Positions 44,921-53,393 are shown, counted from the stretch's first letter. The stretch: DNA of 64,000 nucleotides from Paenibacillus sp. FSL H7-0326 (GCF_001955535.1 NZ_MPVN01000010.1:1-64000); one strand, 5' to 3'. Numbers and translations are program-made. The notes: a model not told the origin generated them from the sequence alone.

Positions 44921-45994
44921 ATGTCATCTGTAAGAGGCTTGCCTGGATCAGGAAAGGCAGAGAAGTTTGCGGTGATCGGCTGTCAGCATCCGCATATCTC
45001 GATTTTTATCGAGGAGATGCTGGAGCTGGGTTATGCGTGTGCGGGCATATGTGAACCAGGTGATCTGGCACTGGCCACTCAGCTGGCGGCCAAGTATCAG
45101 CTGCAACTTGTAGACAGCAGTAAGGAGCTGCTTGAGCAAGAGCAGGTTCAAATCATAGGGAGCTCTGCCGTGAATAACCTCAAATTGGAGATCGCACTCC
45201 AATGTGAGAAATACGGCAAGCATCTGATGCTGGATAAGCCAGCGGTTGTTCACTGGAAGGGGTATAACGAGCTTGAGGAGCTAATCAATAGAGGGAATAT
45301 TCAGCTAGGAATACTGTTAACAGAGCGTTATCGCCCTTCATTATATACGCTGCGCGAAATGGTGCTGAATGGTGAGCTGGGAGAGATCATGAGTATCACC
45401 ATGCGGAAGCCGCATCGGCTGCGGCCGGAGACCCGTCCTGCATGGCACTTCAACAAGCAGGAGTCGGGAGGCATTATTGTTGACTTGCTGGTGCATGACT
45501 TTGATCTGCTGCGCTGGCTGACCGGTCAAGAGATTCACAGCATCCAGGCTGCAATGGGCAAAAGAATCTTGTCACAGTATCCAGACTTCTACGATACGGC
45601 CGCTGTTCAAATCGTACTGGATGGCGGAGTCAGCGCTCAGCTGTATGCGGATTGGCATGCCCCGGAAAAATGCTGGACTTGGGGAGATGGACGCATCTTC
45701 GTGACGGGCACCTTGGGGAGCGCCGAAATTAGGCTCGCAGGTGATCCGGCAGCGAAGCTGGATGGTGAAGAGGAGCTACTGCTCATGATGACCCATGAGG
45801 AGCCCTTGCAGCAAGTGCCGCTGCGTATGCCTCCTGTTCGTATCGTGGAGGATTTTATAAACCGGATTGAGGGGAAGCCGCATGAATTTACGCATGAGGA
45901 TCTCTTGGCAGCTACAAGAGCCACATTAATGGCAGATGAGCAGGCAGAGCGGGTCCTTGTTTACTCTAAAAAGGAACATATAAGGAAAGGGTGA
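44921..45994 (+). CDS. Gfo/Idh/MocA-family oxidoreductase (first copy)
   Basis: A NAD(P)-dependent sugar dehydrogenase-like protein of about 357 residues. The Rossmann part contains FAVIGCQHPHISIF, a departure from the standard GxGxxG, and the substrate side has LMLDKPAV with the conserved lysine-proline pair. HDFDLLRWLTG marks the central domain. The choice of 44921 follows AAAGGAG; ATG 44918 also exists. With its neighbour it may oxidise or epimerise a sugar. The unusual nucleotide loop suggests the two paralogues are not redundant. Confidence 0.85.
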   Translation: MSSVRGLPGSGKAEKFAVIGCQHPHISIFIEEMLELGYACAGICEPGDLALATQLAAKYQLQLVDSSKELLEQEQVQIIGSSAVNNLKLEIALQCEKYGKHLMLDKPAVVHWKGYNELEELINRGNIQLGILLTERYRPSLYTLREMVLNGELGEIMSITMRKPHRLRPETRPAWHFNKQESGGIIVDLLVHDFDLLRWLTGQEIHSIQAAMGKRILSQYPDFYDTAAVQIVLDGGVSAQLYADWHAPEKCWTWGDGRIFVTGTLGSAEIRLAGDPAAKLDGEEELLLMMTHEEPLQQVPLRMPPVRIVEDFINRIEGKPHEFTHEDLLAATRATLMADEQAERVLVYSKKEHIRKG

Positions 45995-46001
45995 GCGGGT
46001 T

Positions 46002-47030
46002 ATGTCAGCAGGAATAATACCTGTGAGATATGGGATTGTGGGCTGCGGAATTATTGCGGAGGTTCATGCTAGTGAGATCGCAAAACTACCGGAGGCAGAG
46101 CTTGTGGCCGTATGTGATGTGAACCCGGATCAAGCCGCTCGATTCGCTGCACAATATGGCGCAGCAGCATACTCGAATCTGGATGAGTTATTAGCAAGGC
46201 CCGACATCGAAGTGGTATCCATTTGCACACCCAGTGGACTGCACGAGGAGCAGGTCATTCGAGCGGCAAGAGCGGGTAAACACATCCTTGTCGAGAAGCC
46301 GATGGCGATCCAGATGGAAGGCGTAGAGCGCATGATTGAAGCCTGTGAACAGGAGGAAGTTCTGCTTGCTACCGTATTTCCCCGCCGCATGTCACCGCAA
46401 GCACAGTACGCGAAACAGCTCATTGCCTCTGGCGCGCTTGGCAAGCTGAGTCTTTGTTCCGCCTACGTGAAGATCTATCGGAGTCAGGCTTATTATGACA
46501 GTGCGGGATGGCGTGGAACATGGGCGATGGACGGAGGCGGAGCCATGATGAATCAGGGCATACATACCGTGGATATGCTCCAGTGGCTGGCAGGCCCAGT
46601 TGCTTCGCTTGAGGGAAGAGCCCGAAATGTACTGCGAGATATTGAGGTGGAGGACACGGTAACCTCACTGCTCCAATATGAAAATGGTGCGATGGGTGTA
46701 CTGGAGATTACGACAACCGCTTATAAAGGGAAGGGTCAGCGTTTAGAGCTATATGGAGAAACGGGCACACTGATCATTGAAGAGGATGATATCGTGATGC
46801 TTGAACTGGATGGAGCAGAGGTTACACTGCCGGAGTTTGCCCCTTTTGCCGTCATTCCAGACGGGCATCGGGAGCAGCTTCGCGATTTGGCTTATGCAGT
46901 GCGTGAAGGACGTGCACCGGTGGTACCGGGGACAGAGGGAAGGCATTCGCTGGAGATCATTTTGGGGACGTATGCATCCTCACGTCTGAAGCAGGAGATT
47001 AAGCTCAAAGAGCATTTTTCAATGGTGTAG
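46002..47030 (+). CDS. Gfo/Idh/MocA-family oxidoreductase (second copy)
   Basis: A 342-residue protein with the classic nucleotide motif YGIVGCGIIAEVHA, the EKPMA motif (ILVEKPMAIQMEG) and the catalytic-side MMNQGIHTVDMLQWLAG with the expected histidine. It starts seven bases after the first copy. Oxidation at C3 of a glycoside or inositol-type chemistry is typical of the family; the substrate cannot be read from the sequence. Confidence 0.9.
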   Translation: MSAGIIPVRYGIVGCGIIAEVHASEIAKLPEAELVAVCDVNPDQAARFAAQYGAAAYSNLDELLARPDIEVVSICTPSGLHEEQVIRAARAGKHILVEKPMAIQMEGVERMIEACEQEEVLLATVFPRRMSPQAQYAKQLIASGALGKLSLCSAYVKIYRSQAYYDSAGWRGTWAMDGGGAMMNQGIHTVDMLQWLAGPVASLEGRARNVLRDIEVEDTVTSLLQYENGAMGVLEITTTAYKGKGQRLELYGETGTLIIEEDDIVMLELDGAEVTLPEFAPFAVIPDGHREQLRDLAYAVREGRAPVVPGTEGRHSLEIILGTYASSRLKQEIKLKEHFSMV

Positions 47031-47100
47031 GGGAGCAGCAGGAATGCAAAATTGAGATGGAATCCGAAATAGGCTGTTAGGAAGAAAGGCGGGTGAGAGG

Positions 47101-47910
47101 GTGAGTGAGCTCATGATTACACCAGTATTTCAAACACATGCAGATCAGCTGAAGGTCAGCGTATATGCAACACGCGAAGAGATGGGGAAGGCGGCTGCCG
47201 CAGAGGCCGTTCGTTCTTTACAGCAGCGGCTACGCACACAGGAGCGGGTGAGAGTTATTTTTGCCGCAGCTCCATCGCAAAATGAATTTTTGCAAGCGCT
47301 TATGGAAGCAGCCGATGTGGAGTGGGGCAGGGTAGAGGCTTTTCATATGGATGAGTATATCGGGTTGTCCCGGACGGCAGAACAAAGCTTTGCCAGATTT
47401 GTAGAGGAGCGGGTCATACAGGCGGCAGAACCGGGGCTAAACGCATGGCACCCACTAAACGGGAAGGCAGAACCGGCAGTGGAGTGCCGCAGGTATGAGG
47501 AGCTCTTGAGGGAGAGACCGATTGACTTTGTATTTATGGGGATTGGTGAGAACGGCCATATTGCCTTTAACGATCCTCCGGTGGCTGATTTTGCAGATCA
47601 GGCTTGGGTGAAGCCGGTGGAGCTGGATGAGGCGTGCAGGCAGCAGCAGGTGAATGATGGCTGCTTTCCGAGCTTCGACGAAGTACCCACCCATGCGCTT
47701 ACATTGACGGTGCCCGCACTCATGTCCGGAACAGAGCTGTTCTGTATGGTGCCAGGACCGACAAAGAAGCAGGCGGTATATAACACGGTGAACGGTAAGA
47801 TTAGCGAAGCTTGTCCGGCCAGCATTTTAAGAACACATCCGAGGTGTACTTTGTATGTAGATTTGGCAGCTTGGGGTGAAATGAATGAACATGAACCCCC
47901 TTTAAAATAA
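47101..47910 (+). CDS. Glucosamine-6-phosphate deaminase-like protein (NagB family)
   Basis: A 269-residue isomerase/deaminase. It has FHMDEYIGL with the catalytic Asp, and MGIGENGHIAFNDPP with the ring-opening His. In classical NagB the motif ends FNEP; here Glu is replaced by Asp. The stretch DEACRQQQVNDGCFPSFDEV also differs from the classical lid. It starts at GTG 47101 after GGCGGGTGAGAGG. I see a NagB-like enzyme of a divergent subgroup, possibly with another amino sugar or without need of a 6-phosphate. Confidence 0.82.
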   Translation: MSELMITPVFQTHADQLKVSVYATREEMGKAAAAEAVRSLQQRLRTQERVRVIFAAAPSQNEFLQALMEAADVEWGRVEAFHMDEYIGLSRTAEQSFARFVEERVIQAAEPGLNAWHPLNGKAEPAVECRRYEELLRERPIDFVFMGIGENGHIAFNDPPVADFADQAWVKPVELDEACRQQQVNDGCFPSFDEVPTHALTLTVPALMSGTELFCMVPGPTKKQAVYNTVNGKISEACPASILRTHPRCTLYVDLAAWGEMNEHEPPLK

Positions 47911-47967
47911 AAGAGTGTATTTAAGCAGAGACGTAGCCTTTTACAGCTAATTTTCCATGTTATCGAG

Positions 47968-47989
47968 CGTCGTTAAGACGCTTTTTTAT
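47968..47989 (+). terminator. Terminator between the NagB-like and NagA-like genes
   Basis: AGCGTC pairs with GACGCT around GTTAA and is followed by T6. The stem is short, so partial read-through into the NagA-like gene is possible. Confidence 0.65.
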
Positions 47990-48010
47990 ATGAGAAGGAG
48001 GTTAGTCTAG

Positions 48011-49144
48011 ATGGTTAACACGCGATATACGGAAGCTGTGCATTATGCCACTGGGGAACGAATCAAGGTGGAGATAACTGAAGATAACAATACTGCTCTC
48101 GCAGGTATTAATAGTGAAACAGTCTATTTCGCGCCAGGTCTTGTGGATTTGCAGGTAAATGGATACATGGGTATTGATTTTAATAGCCCAGATCTTACGG
48201 TGGAGCAGGTTCACCAAGTAACTAGACTGTTACAAGCCGTTGGTGTCGTGAAATACTGCCCGACTGTAATTACAAACCGTGAAGAAGCAATGAGTCAGTC
48301 CTTGCGAATAATTGCGGCAGCCTGTTCAGTAAATGAGATCACAAGGAGGAGCATAGCGGGGGTGCATTTGGAAGGTCCTTTTATCTCACGGGAGGACGGC
48401 CCCAGGGGAGCACACCCAGCGAAATGTGTGATTGCACCGGATATAGATCTGTTTCAGCGCCTGCAGAGTGCTGGCAAAGGGATGATCCGGATTGTGACGA
48501 TGTCACCCGAGTGGGCTGGGAGCCAGCTGTTTATAGAACAGTGTGTGCAGGAAGGAATCATTGTATCCGTAGGGCATACAGCGGCGAGCAGTGAGCAGAT
48601 TGTTGAGGCCGTAAGAGCCGGGGCATTCATGTCTACTCATCTTGGCAATGGCGCACATCTGATACTTCCAAGACATCCCAACTACATATGGGAGCAGCTA
48701 GCCGCTGATGAGCTATACACCTGCTTTATTGCGGATGGATTTCATTTGCCGGATGCGGTCCAGAAGGTCATTATGCGCGTAAAAAAGGAAAAGGCCATAC
48801 TTGTCAGCGATGCGGCCCATTTGGCGGGTTTACCGGCAGGGGATTATAAGACGCATATTGGTGGAAGAGTAACACTGACGGAATTAGGAAAGCTTCATTT
48901 GACCGCTCAGCCGGAGTTGCTTGCCGGATCGGCTCAAATGCTGATTCAAGGAATCAGCCGATTGGTTCGCAAGGGGTTGTGTACGCTCGAGGAAGCGTGG
49001 AATATGGGGTCTGTTCAACCTTGGAGACTGCTAAATAAGTACAGTGAAGCTCAGCCGGAGCTTGAGCCGAGTGTTCTTTTTACAATGCGAGATGGGGAAG
49101 TGCAAGTGCTTCAAACCGTTGGCAGCGGGGTACAACGCATATAG
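48011..49144 (+). CDS. N-acetylglucosamine-6-phosphate deacetylase-like amidohydrolase
   Basis: A 377-residue amidohydrolase. The first motif is GLVDLQVNGYMGIDFN, with Q-x-N as in single-metal E. coli NagA. Then come VHLEGPFISREDG, the metal histidines in VGHTAAS and STHLGN, and the catalytic Asp in LVSDA. The classical THLYNAM motif is replaced by THLGNGAH, followed by LILPRHPNYIWEQLA. This marks a subgroup outside canonical NagA. AAGGAGG precedes the ATG. It likely deacetylates the N-acetyl amino sugar from the importer before the NagB-like step. Confidence 0.82.
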   Translation: MVNTRYTEAVHYATGERIKVEITEDNNTALAGINSETVYFAPGLVDLQVNGYMGIDFNSPDLTVEQVHQVTRLLQAVGVVKYCPTVITNREEAMSQSLRIIAAACSVNEITRRSIAGVHLEGPFISREDGPRGAHPAKCVIAPDIDLFQRLQSAGKGMIRIVTMSPEWAGSQLFIEQCVQEGIIVSVGHTAASSEQIVEAVRAGAFMSTHLGNGAHLILPRHPNYIWEQLAADELYTCFIADGFHLPDAVQKVIMRVKKEKAILVSDAAHLAGLPAGDYKTHIGGRVTLTELGKLHLTAQPELLAGSAQMLIQGISRLVRKGLCTLEEAWNMGSVQPWRLLNKYSEAQPELEPSVLFTMRDGEVQVLQTVGSGVQRI

Positions 49145-49156
49145 GGGTTTGTTACC

Positions 49157-49186
49157 TTGATTTCTCATCATAGAATTTGATACAAT
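49157..49186 (+). promoter_or_regulatory. Promoter of smpB
   Basis: TTGATT (49157-49162), an 18-base spacer and TACAAT (49181-49186), some 90 bases before smpB. Confidence 0.65.
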
Positions 49187-49278
49187 GAAGTCCGGAAATG
49201 ATTGTTATTTCCCGCAGTCTTATAGACAAAATGACCGTCAGTGCTTGCTACAATACGATACGAAGAGGTGAAGAGAAC

Positions 49279-49758
49279 ATGGCGAAGAAGAATGACGGCA
49301 AGGTATTAGCGCAGAATAAGAAGGCTTCCCATGACTATTTCATCGAGGATACGTATGAAGCAGGAATGGTGCTGACTGGGACAGAGATTAAGTCTCTGCG
49401 GAATGGGCGTGCGAATATTGGAGATGCGTTTGCGACCATTCGGAACGGCGAGATCCATATTCATAACATGCATATCAGCCCGTTCGAGCAAGGGAACCGC
49501 AATAACCCGGATGATCCTACACGTACGCGTAAGCTGCTCTTGCACAAGGCACAGATTAACAAGCTGCTGGGTCTGTCGAAACAGGAAGGATACTCCATCG
49601 TACCGCTGAAGATTTATGTTCGTAATGGATATGCGAAGCTGCTGCTTGGACTGGGTAAAGGTAAGAAGCAATATGATAAACGTGACACCGCCGCGAAGCG
49701 GGATGCACAGCGTGATATCCAGCGTGCACTGCGCGAGAAGCAGAAGGTTGCTCGGTAA
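49279..49758 (+). CDS. smpB: SsrA-binding protein SmpB
   Basis: A 159-residue small protein that binds tmRNA and drives trans-translation. Markers: NKKASHDYFIEDTYEAGMVL, GTEIKSLRNGRANIGD and a basic C-terminal tail DKRDTAAKRDAQRDIQRA. AGAGGTG lies eight bases before ATG 49279; an in-frame reading from 49198 lacks a site. Its RNA partner lies 310 bases downstream. Confidence 0.97.
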   Translation: MAKKNDGKVLAQNKKASHDYFIEDTYEAGMVLTGTEIKSLRNGRANIGDAFATIRNGEIHIHNMHISPFEQGNRNNPDDPTRTRKLLLHKAQINKLLGLSKQEGYSIVPLKIYVRNGYAKLLLGLGKGKKQYDKRDTAAKRDAQRDIQRALREKQKVAR

Positions 49759-50068
49759 GTTGATTTAGCGGTGCTTTTGAACGAATGAAGTGACATTTAA
49801 TGTCTGAGTTAGCTCTGTTGCAGCTGGTCAGAATAGGTTAGGTATGACGCGCTTTTCCAACTCTCTCCTTGTTTACCTGCAAGTTATAGATTGGAGTAAG
49901 TCGCATTATATATACTTTTGTGATATACTAAGGATGTACGAGAGAGAACAAGTGCTCTGGTATAACCAATTGCTTCTAGTCATCCTTTTACCATGGAGGG
50001 GAAGGATGCGGAATAGATCTACTGGTGCTCTTATTGATCCGATCTATCCAGGAGGCCCTTTATAACAA
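49759..50068 (+). other. Spacer between smpB and ssrA
   Basis: About 310 bases without a gene I can support. TATACT at 49925-49930 could be a -10 box for ssrA, but its -35 is poor. A short open frame (49844-50065) has no family likeness or good binding site. Confidence 0.5.
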
Positions 50069-50429
50069 GGGGGCGTTTTTGGATTCGACGGGGATAGTTC
50101 GAGCATGAGTAGCGGGTAGTGGGGACGCGTCCGCTTCATCAACGCTAAAGCCTATTAAACGGCAAACAACAAAACAACTACGCTTTCGCAGCTTAATAAC
50201 CTGCGTGCGTGCTCTCGCTCTGTATCGCCCATGTACCGGGATGAGGGCCCAACTTTAGTGGGATACGCTGTCTAGTCTCCGCCTGCGGCTAGCTGAAGAA
50301 GACAAACAGGCTGACCCAACGTAGAGCCGGTTACGGGGCGCTACTCGGGTGACATCAAAACTGTGACTACACCCGTAGAAGCTTATGTGGCGTTATCTTC
50401 GGACAGGGGTTCGACTCCCCTCGCCTCCA
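50069..50429 (+). ncRNA. ssrA: Transfer-messenger RNA (tmRNA)
   Basis: The 5' end GGGGGCG pairs with the 3' CGCCTCC plus discriminator A; CCA is not encoded. The tRNA-like opening GATTCGACGGGG and T arm GGGGTTCGACTCCCC are intact. The tag frame starts with GGC at 50161 and reads GKQQNNYAFAA before two TAA stops (50194-50199), so the full tag would be A-GKQQNNYAFAA. It works with SmpB to free stalled ribosomes and mark products for proteolysis, including by ClpP. Confidence 0.95.
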
Positions 50430-50448
50430 TTTTCTAAGTACTCAAAGG

Positions 50449-50481
50449 CCATCAACCAGATCTTCTGGTTGGTGGTTTTTT
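50449..50481 (+). terminator. Terminator of ssrA
   Basis: CCATCAACCAGA pairs perfectly with TCTGGTTGGTGG around TCT, then T6. Confidence 0.9.
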
Positions 50482-50532
50482 AGTTTGTGATATAATCGTT
50501 GAAACTCAATGGGAACGGAGGGACTTCAGACG

Positions 50533-50786
50533 ATTGTTAATCGAGAGCAGCTCCAAGAAGTTCTAAAAAAAGCAAACTAACATGCACGTAAGCAAGCGAA
50601 AGATTTAGGTGCTTCTATCTACTATATAAAAAATAACAAACGTATACGAGAAGACGCGCAAGGAAACAAGTTTGAAATTGTGTTTGATGAATCCGGACAA
50701 CGTCAGGAATTTGAATACCATGAATGACATTAAACCGATTATGATAGTTTCGCTGGAACTAATGGTGCTAGAAGTAGCACGCTAAG
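50533..50786 (+). pseudogene. Decayed small gene, copy A
   Basis: The coding remnant (50533-50727) reads IVNREQLQEVLKKAN, a stop, then HARKQAKDLGASIYYIKNNK and on to EFEYHE. There is an in-frame TAA at 50578-50580 and no ATG at the expected start (ATT). The intact protein would be about 65 residues. I do not know its function. Similarity to copy B at 54444 continues some 60 bases beyond the stop, to about 50786, so the duplicated unit is larger than the gene. Confidence 0.75.
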
Positions 50787-50880
50787 AAGCTTACCTTCGG
50801 ACAGGGGTTCGACTCCCCCTCGACTTCATTTAAAGTGCTTAAAGAACCACCAACCAGAAGTTCTGATTGGTGGTTTTTGG
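50784..50880 (+). repeat. Second, diverged copy of the ssrA 3' end and terminator
   Basis: The stretch AGAAGCTTA, CTTCGGACAGGGGTTCGACT and then CCCC-TCG-CTTCATTT, followed by a CCACCAACCAGA hairpin with T run (50847-50878), copies the order found at the ssrA 3' end (50380-50481). It has several substitutions, one inserted C in the T arm and a missing internal segment. No 5' tmRNA part exists here. The pattern is that of an integration scar at ssrA. Confidence 0.75.
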
Positions 50881-50900
50881 TTTTGTTGATGGAGTTTTTA

Positions 50901-50990
50901 ATGGTAACGTTAGAAGACAAAGAAATAGACGGTGAACATCTTCTGAATGATGTTTCATTGACAGCTCTGAAGGAAAAGAGGATATGCTGA
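50901..50990 (+). pseudogene. Very short coding remnant
   Basis: An ATG at 50901 with GGAG six bases upstream opens a 29-codon frame (MVTLEDKEIDGEHLLND, then SLTALKEKRIC). The composition looks like coding sequence, but the length suggests a fragment of a lost gene. I cannot name the family. Confidence 0.3.
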
Positions 50991-51092
50991 AAAAATAATA
51001 TAGTAGGAAATATCTTCTATGTTATAGAGCATATAGAAGATGAAAGTGGTATGCATAATGCTAATCAGTAAATCAAAGAAGGTGCAGTTCCA

Positions 51093-52031
51093 ATGGATCC
51101 TTATCTATATTTGTTTTTTCATGTCTTATCACATGCACTTTTGGGGGCAATTATTGCATACTGCTTTTTGCCAAAGAACAATTGGAAAGACCGTGTTGTA
51201 TGCCTCTGTTCAGGTGCCCTTTGTGGGATAATTCCTGATTTTTTGGGGGATAGAAGTACAGCTCCATGGTCCCATTCGGTACTGATTGCCCCTTTTCTAG
51301 CGTTAGGTGTGGCTTATTTGACAAAACAGTTCTATAAAAAGGCATCATTTAAATTAATTTGGGGATCTTCGATTTTGTCTGTCTTATTTGGACATTTGTT
51401 TTTAGACTACATGGGGCATGATATACCAGCATTTTATCCGGTTAGCGATAAGTCCTTTATTATGGGAGCTATTACTTTAGGTGATCCGTGGATATGGTTT
51501 CCATTGGTTATCGGCCTTGTATGGAGTTTGCTTTTAAGCAATAAATCTAAATCACCTGTAATAACTTCAATACTATTCGTACTAATATACCTAGTATTTC
51601 GAGTAACGGCAAAAGAGATCATCGAAGAAAAAGTGCGGGTTCAGTATCCTGTTTGGGAAAAGTCATATATCACAGTGGAACCTGATCATCATTATGAATT
51701 CCCGTTAAACCCCTTACATTGGTTGGATTTCAGGTTTGAAATTAGCAGCTCCCATTTTTCAAGAGGTGGGGATGCAGGTATTCTTGGGCAGAAAACAGAT
51801 GAGCTGTTCTGGTACGATTTTTATCCAGTTGCACGTGACATTACATTAGTACATGGAAAGTATAGTTTTATGTATTCAGCTAAATCAAATGGTAGTCTAT
51901 CCGTTATTGAAGATTGGACAGAAACGGGATTCAACTTTATTATGGGAGAGCATGAGGGTAATCTTCATATCTTCAAAGAAACTTTAAATGGCGAGTGGGA
52001 AGAAATTCTGTTGAGGCAGTCTGATGACTAG
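51093..52031 (+). CDS. Membrane-bound metal-dependent hydrolase-like protein (YdjM/DUF457 type)
   Basis: A 312-residue membrane protein. The N-terminal half has four to five hydrophobic segments and the histidine/aspartate pattern of the family: SHALLGAIIAY, GIIPDFLGD, PWSHSVLIAP and GHLFLDYMGHD. The C-terminal third (from about 205) is soluble and rich in aromatic residues, with no known domain. Such proteins are called metal-dependent hydrolases from motif only. AAGGTG precedes the ATG. It is the first intact gene behind the ssrA scar. Confidence 0.7.
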   Translation: MDPYLYLFFHVLSHALLGAIIAYCFLPKNNWKDRVVCLCSGALCGIIPDFLGDRSTAPWSHSVLIAPFLALGVAYLTKQFYKKASFKLIWGSSILSVLFGHLFLDYMGHDIPAFYPVSDKSFIMGAITLGDPWIWFPLVIGLVWSLLLSNKSKSPVITSILFVLIYLVFRVTAKEIIEEKVRVQYPVWEKSYITVEPDHHYEFPLNPLHWLDFRFEISSSHFSRGGDAGILGQKTDELFWYDFYPVARDITLVHGKYSFMYSAKSNGSLSVIEDWTETGFNFIMGEHEGNLHIFKETLNGEWEEILLRQSDD

Positions 52032-52164
52032 TGTGAATTTGTTATTACCGATTAAGATATGCAGTGTCATTCATACGCTCTTTTCAGCACGGCTCCTATT
52101 TCTATTGTTAGGATATCATAACAGGATTAACAGGAATTAATGACGATACGAAGGAATGATTCTT

Positions 52165-52338
52165 TTGCATACATTGATCGAACTTCTAAGAATATTAGGG
52201 ATTATACTTCTACTGTTATCTATACTATTTCTAGTGCTGAGCAGCCTCAAGGAAACGTACAGGCATTTAGACAAGTTGTATTCAGCCTTTTTCTACACCG
52301 GTATAGTAGTAGTATTGACATGGGCTATATTAAGTTGA
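52165..52338 (+). CDS. Small two-helix membrane protein, unknown
   Basis: About 57 residues with two hydrophobic helices (HTLIELLRILGIILLLLSIL and YTGIVVVLTWAILS) around a short charged loop. A TTG at 52165 has AAGGA nine bases upstream; an ATG at 52156 directly touches that site. I do not recognise the family. It lies just before the AraC-type regulator and may be co-transcribed. Confidence 0.5.
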   Translation: MHTLIELLRILGIILLLLSILFLVLSSLKETYRHLDKLYSAFFYTGIVVVLTWAILS

Positions 52339-52393
52339 ATTGTTGTTGTATTTACATATATAGCAGACGTACAGTGAGAGAGGAGAACGATCA

Positions 52394-53284
52394 TTGGATT
52401 ATTTTCATTGTATTCAAAAAGTTGTTGAATATATCGAGACACATATTGAAGATGATACCGATGTCGATGAGGCAATTCGCAGTTCTCACGTTTCTAAGTT
52501 TCATTTCTATCGTCTGTTCAAAGCAATTGTGGGTATGACAGTTCATGAGTATATGAAGGAGAGGAAGTTGAGCAAGGCCGCAGAGCACCTCTGTACCACA
52601 AATGATGATATATTAACCATAGCGACAAGATATGGATTTAACTCACAGGAAGTATTCACGCGTAATTTCAAAAAGTTGTTCCACTGTACCCCAGCTGCAT
52701 TTCGAAAAACCAATAATGTGGATTGGGCGCTGCGCGCAACAGGCAAGATGAATGTGGATTCTCTCAGACTTGATATTAAGAGTATGAACGGAAAAATTGT
52801 TGTAAACGAGAAGGTTGAGATCATACAGGACCTCAAGCTGATAGGAATAGAACGGGAAATGACAGATGAGCAGGCGTATAGTGTCGTTGACGCAATGGAG
52901 CTTTTTTTAAAGGAAGCAGAGCGAATACGTAACATCGTAAACGAAACCATATTTCGCATCTGTTATGGAATAGATTATTCCGGAGATATTCCCAAATATA
53001 AAGAGTTAATCGCAGTGGAGGTTTATGACACGGCTTATGTGCCGAATGGAATGACAGCAAAGTGTATTGAGTATGCAAAAGTAGTGACCTATTCACATAA
53101 GGGCAGATTGTTCATGGGGGAAGAAGAGAAAATTATAAATACATATCATTTTTTGTATCGTTATCGCATCCCTTATCAATCATATGAATTAACAAAAGAC
53201 TTTCTTCTTGAAAGGTACGGAGCAGATTTTAAAGGACCATTCCATGAAAATTCACATATGGAAATATCATTCTCCATTCGATAA
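52394..53284 (+). CDS. AraC-type regulator with GyrI-like effector domain
   Basis: A 296-residue regulator. Two AraC helix-turn-helix motifs lie at the N-terminus (about 8-105: DEAIRSSHVSKFHFYRLFKA and ILTIATRYGFNSQEVFTRNF). The rest is a GyrI/SOUL-like ligand domain found in Rob/SoxS-type drug-responsive regulators. It starts with TTG 52394, with AGGAG eight bases before. The target is unknown; the hydrolase gene downstream is a candidate. Confidence 0.85.
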   Translation: MDYFHCIQKVVEYIETHIEDDTDVDEAIRSSHVSKFHFYRLFKAIVGMTVHEYMKERKLSKAAEHLCTTNDDILTIATRYGFNSQEVFTRNFKKLFHCTPAAFRKTNNVDWALRATGKMNVDSLRLDIKSMNGKIVVNEKVEIIQDLKLIGIEREMTDEQAYSVVDAMELFLKEAERIRNIVNETIFRICYGIDYSGDIPKYKELIAVEVYDTAYVPNGMTAKCIEYAKVVTYSHKGRLFMGEEEKIINTYHFLYRYRIPYQSYELTKDFLLERYGADFKGPFHENSHMEISFSIR

Positions 53285-53393
53285 CAATGTAGCAATCAGA
53301 ATCAAAAACCGATAACGGCTTTCTGGTAAATTTCAAGTTAACAACCTGTTAATTTGATGATCAGGAAGCTTTTTTATTGGAGGGAATCGAGAG

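Noticed and set aside
49844..50065. A 73-codon frame between smpB and ssrA
   Set aside because: No ribosome site, no family likeness, and its end lies in the ssrA leader. More likely untranslated spacer.
50784..50880. The second T-arm/terminator copy as a second tmRNA or a tRNA gene
   Set aside because: There is no matching 5' acceptor arm or tag frame upstream, and the T arm has an extra C. It is a fragment.
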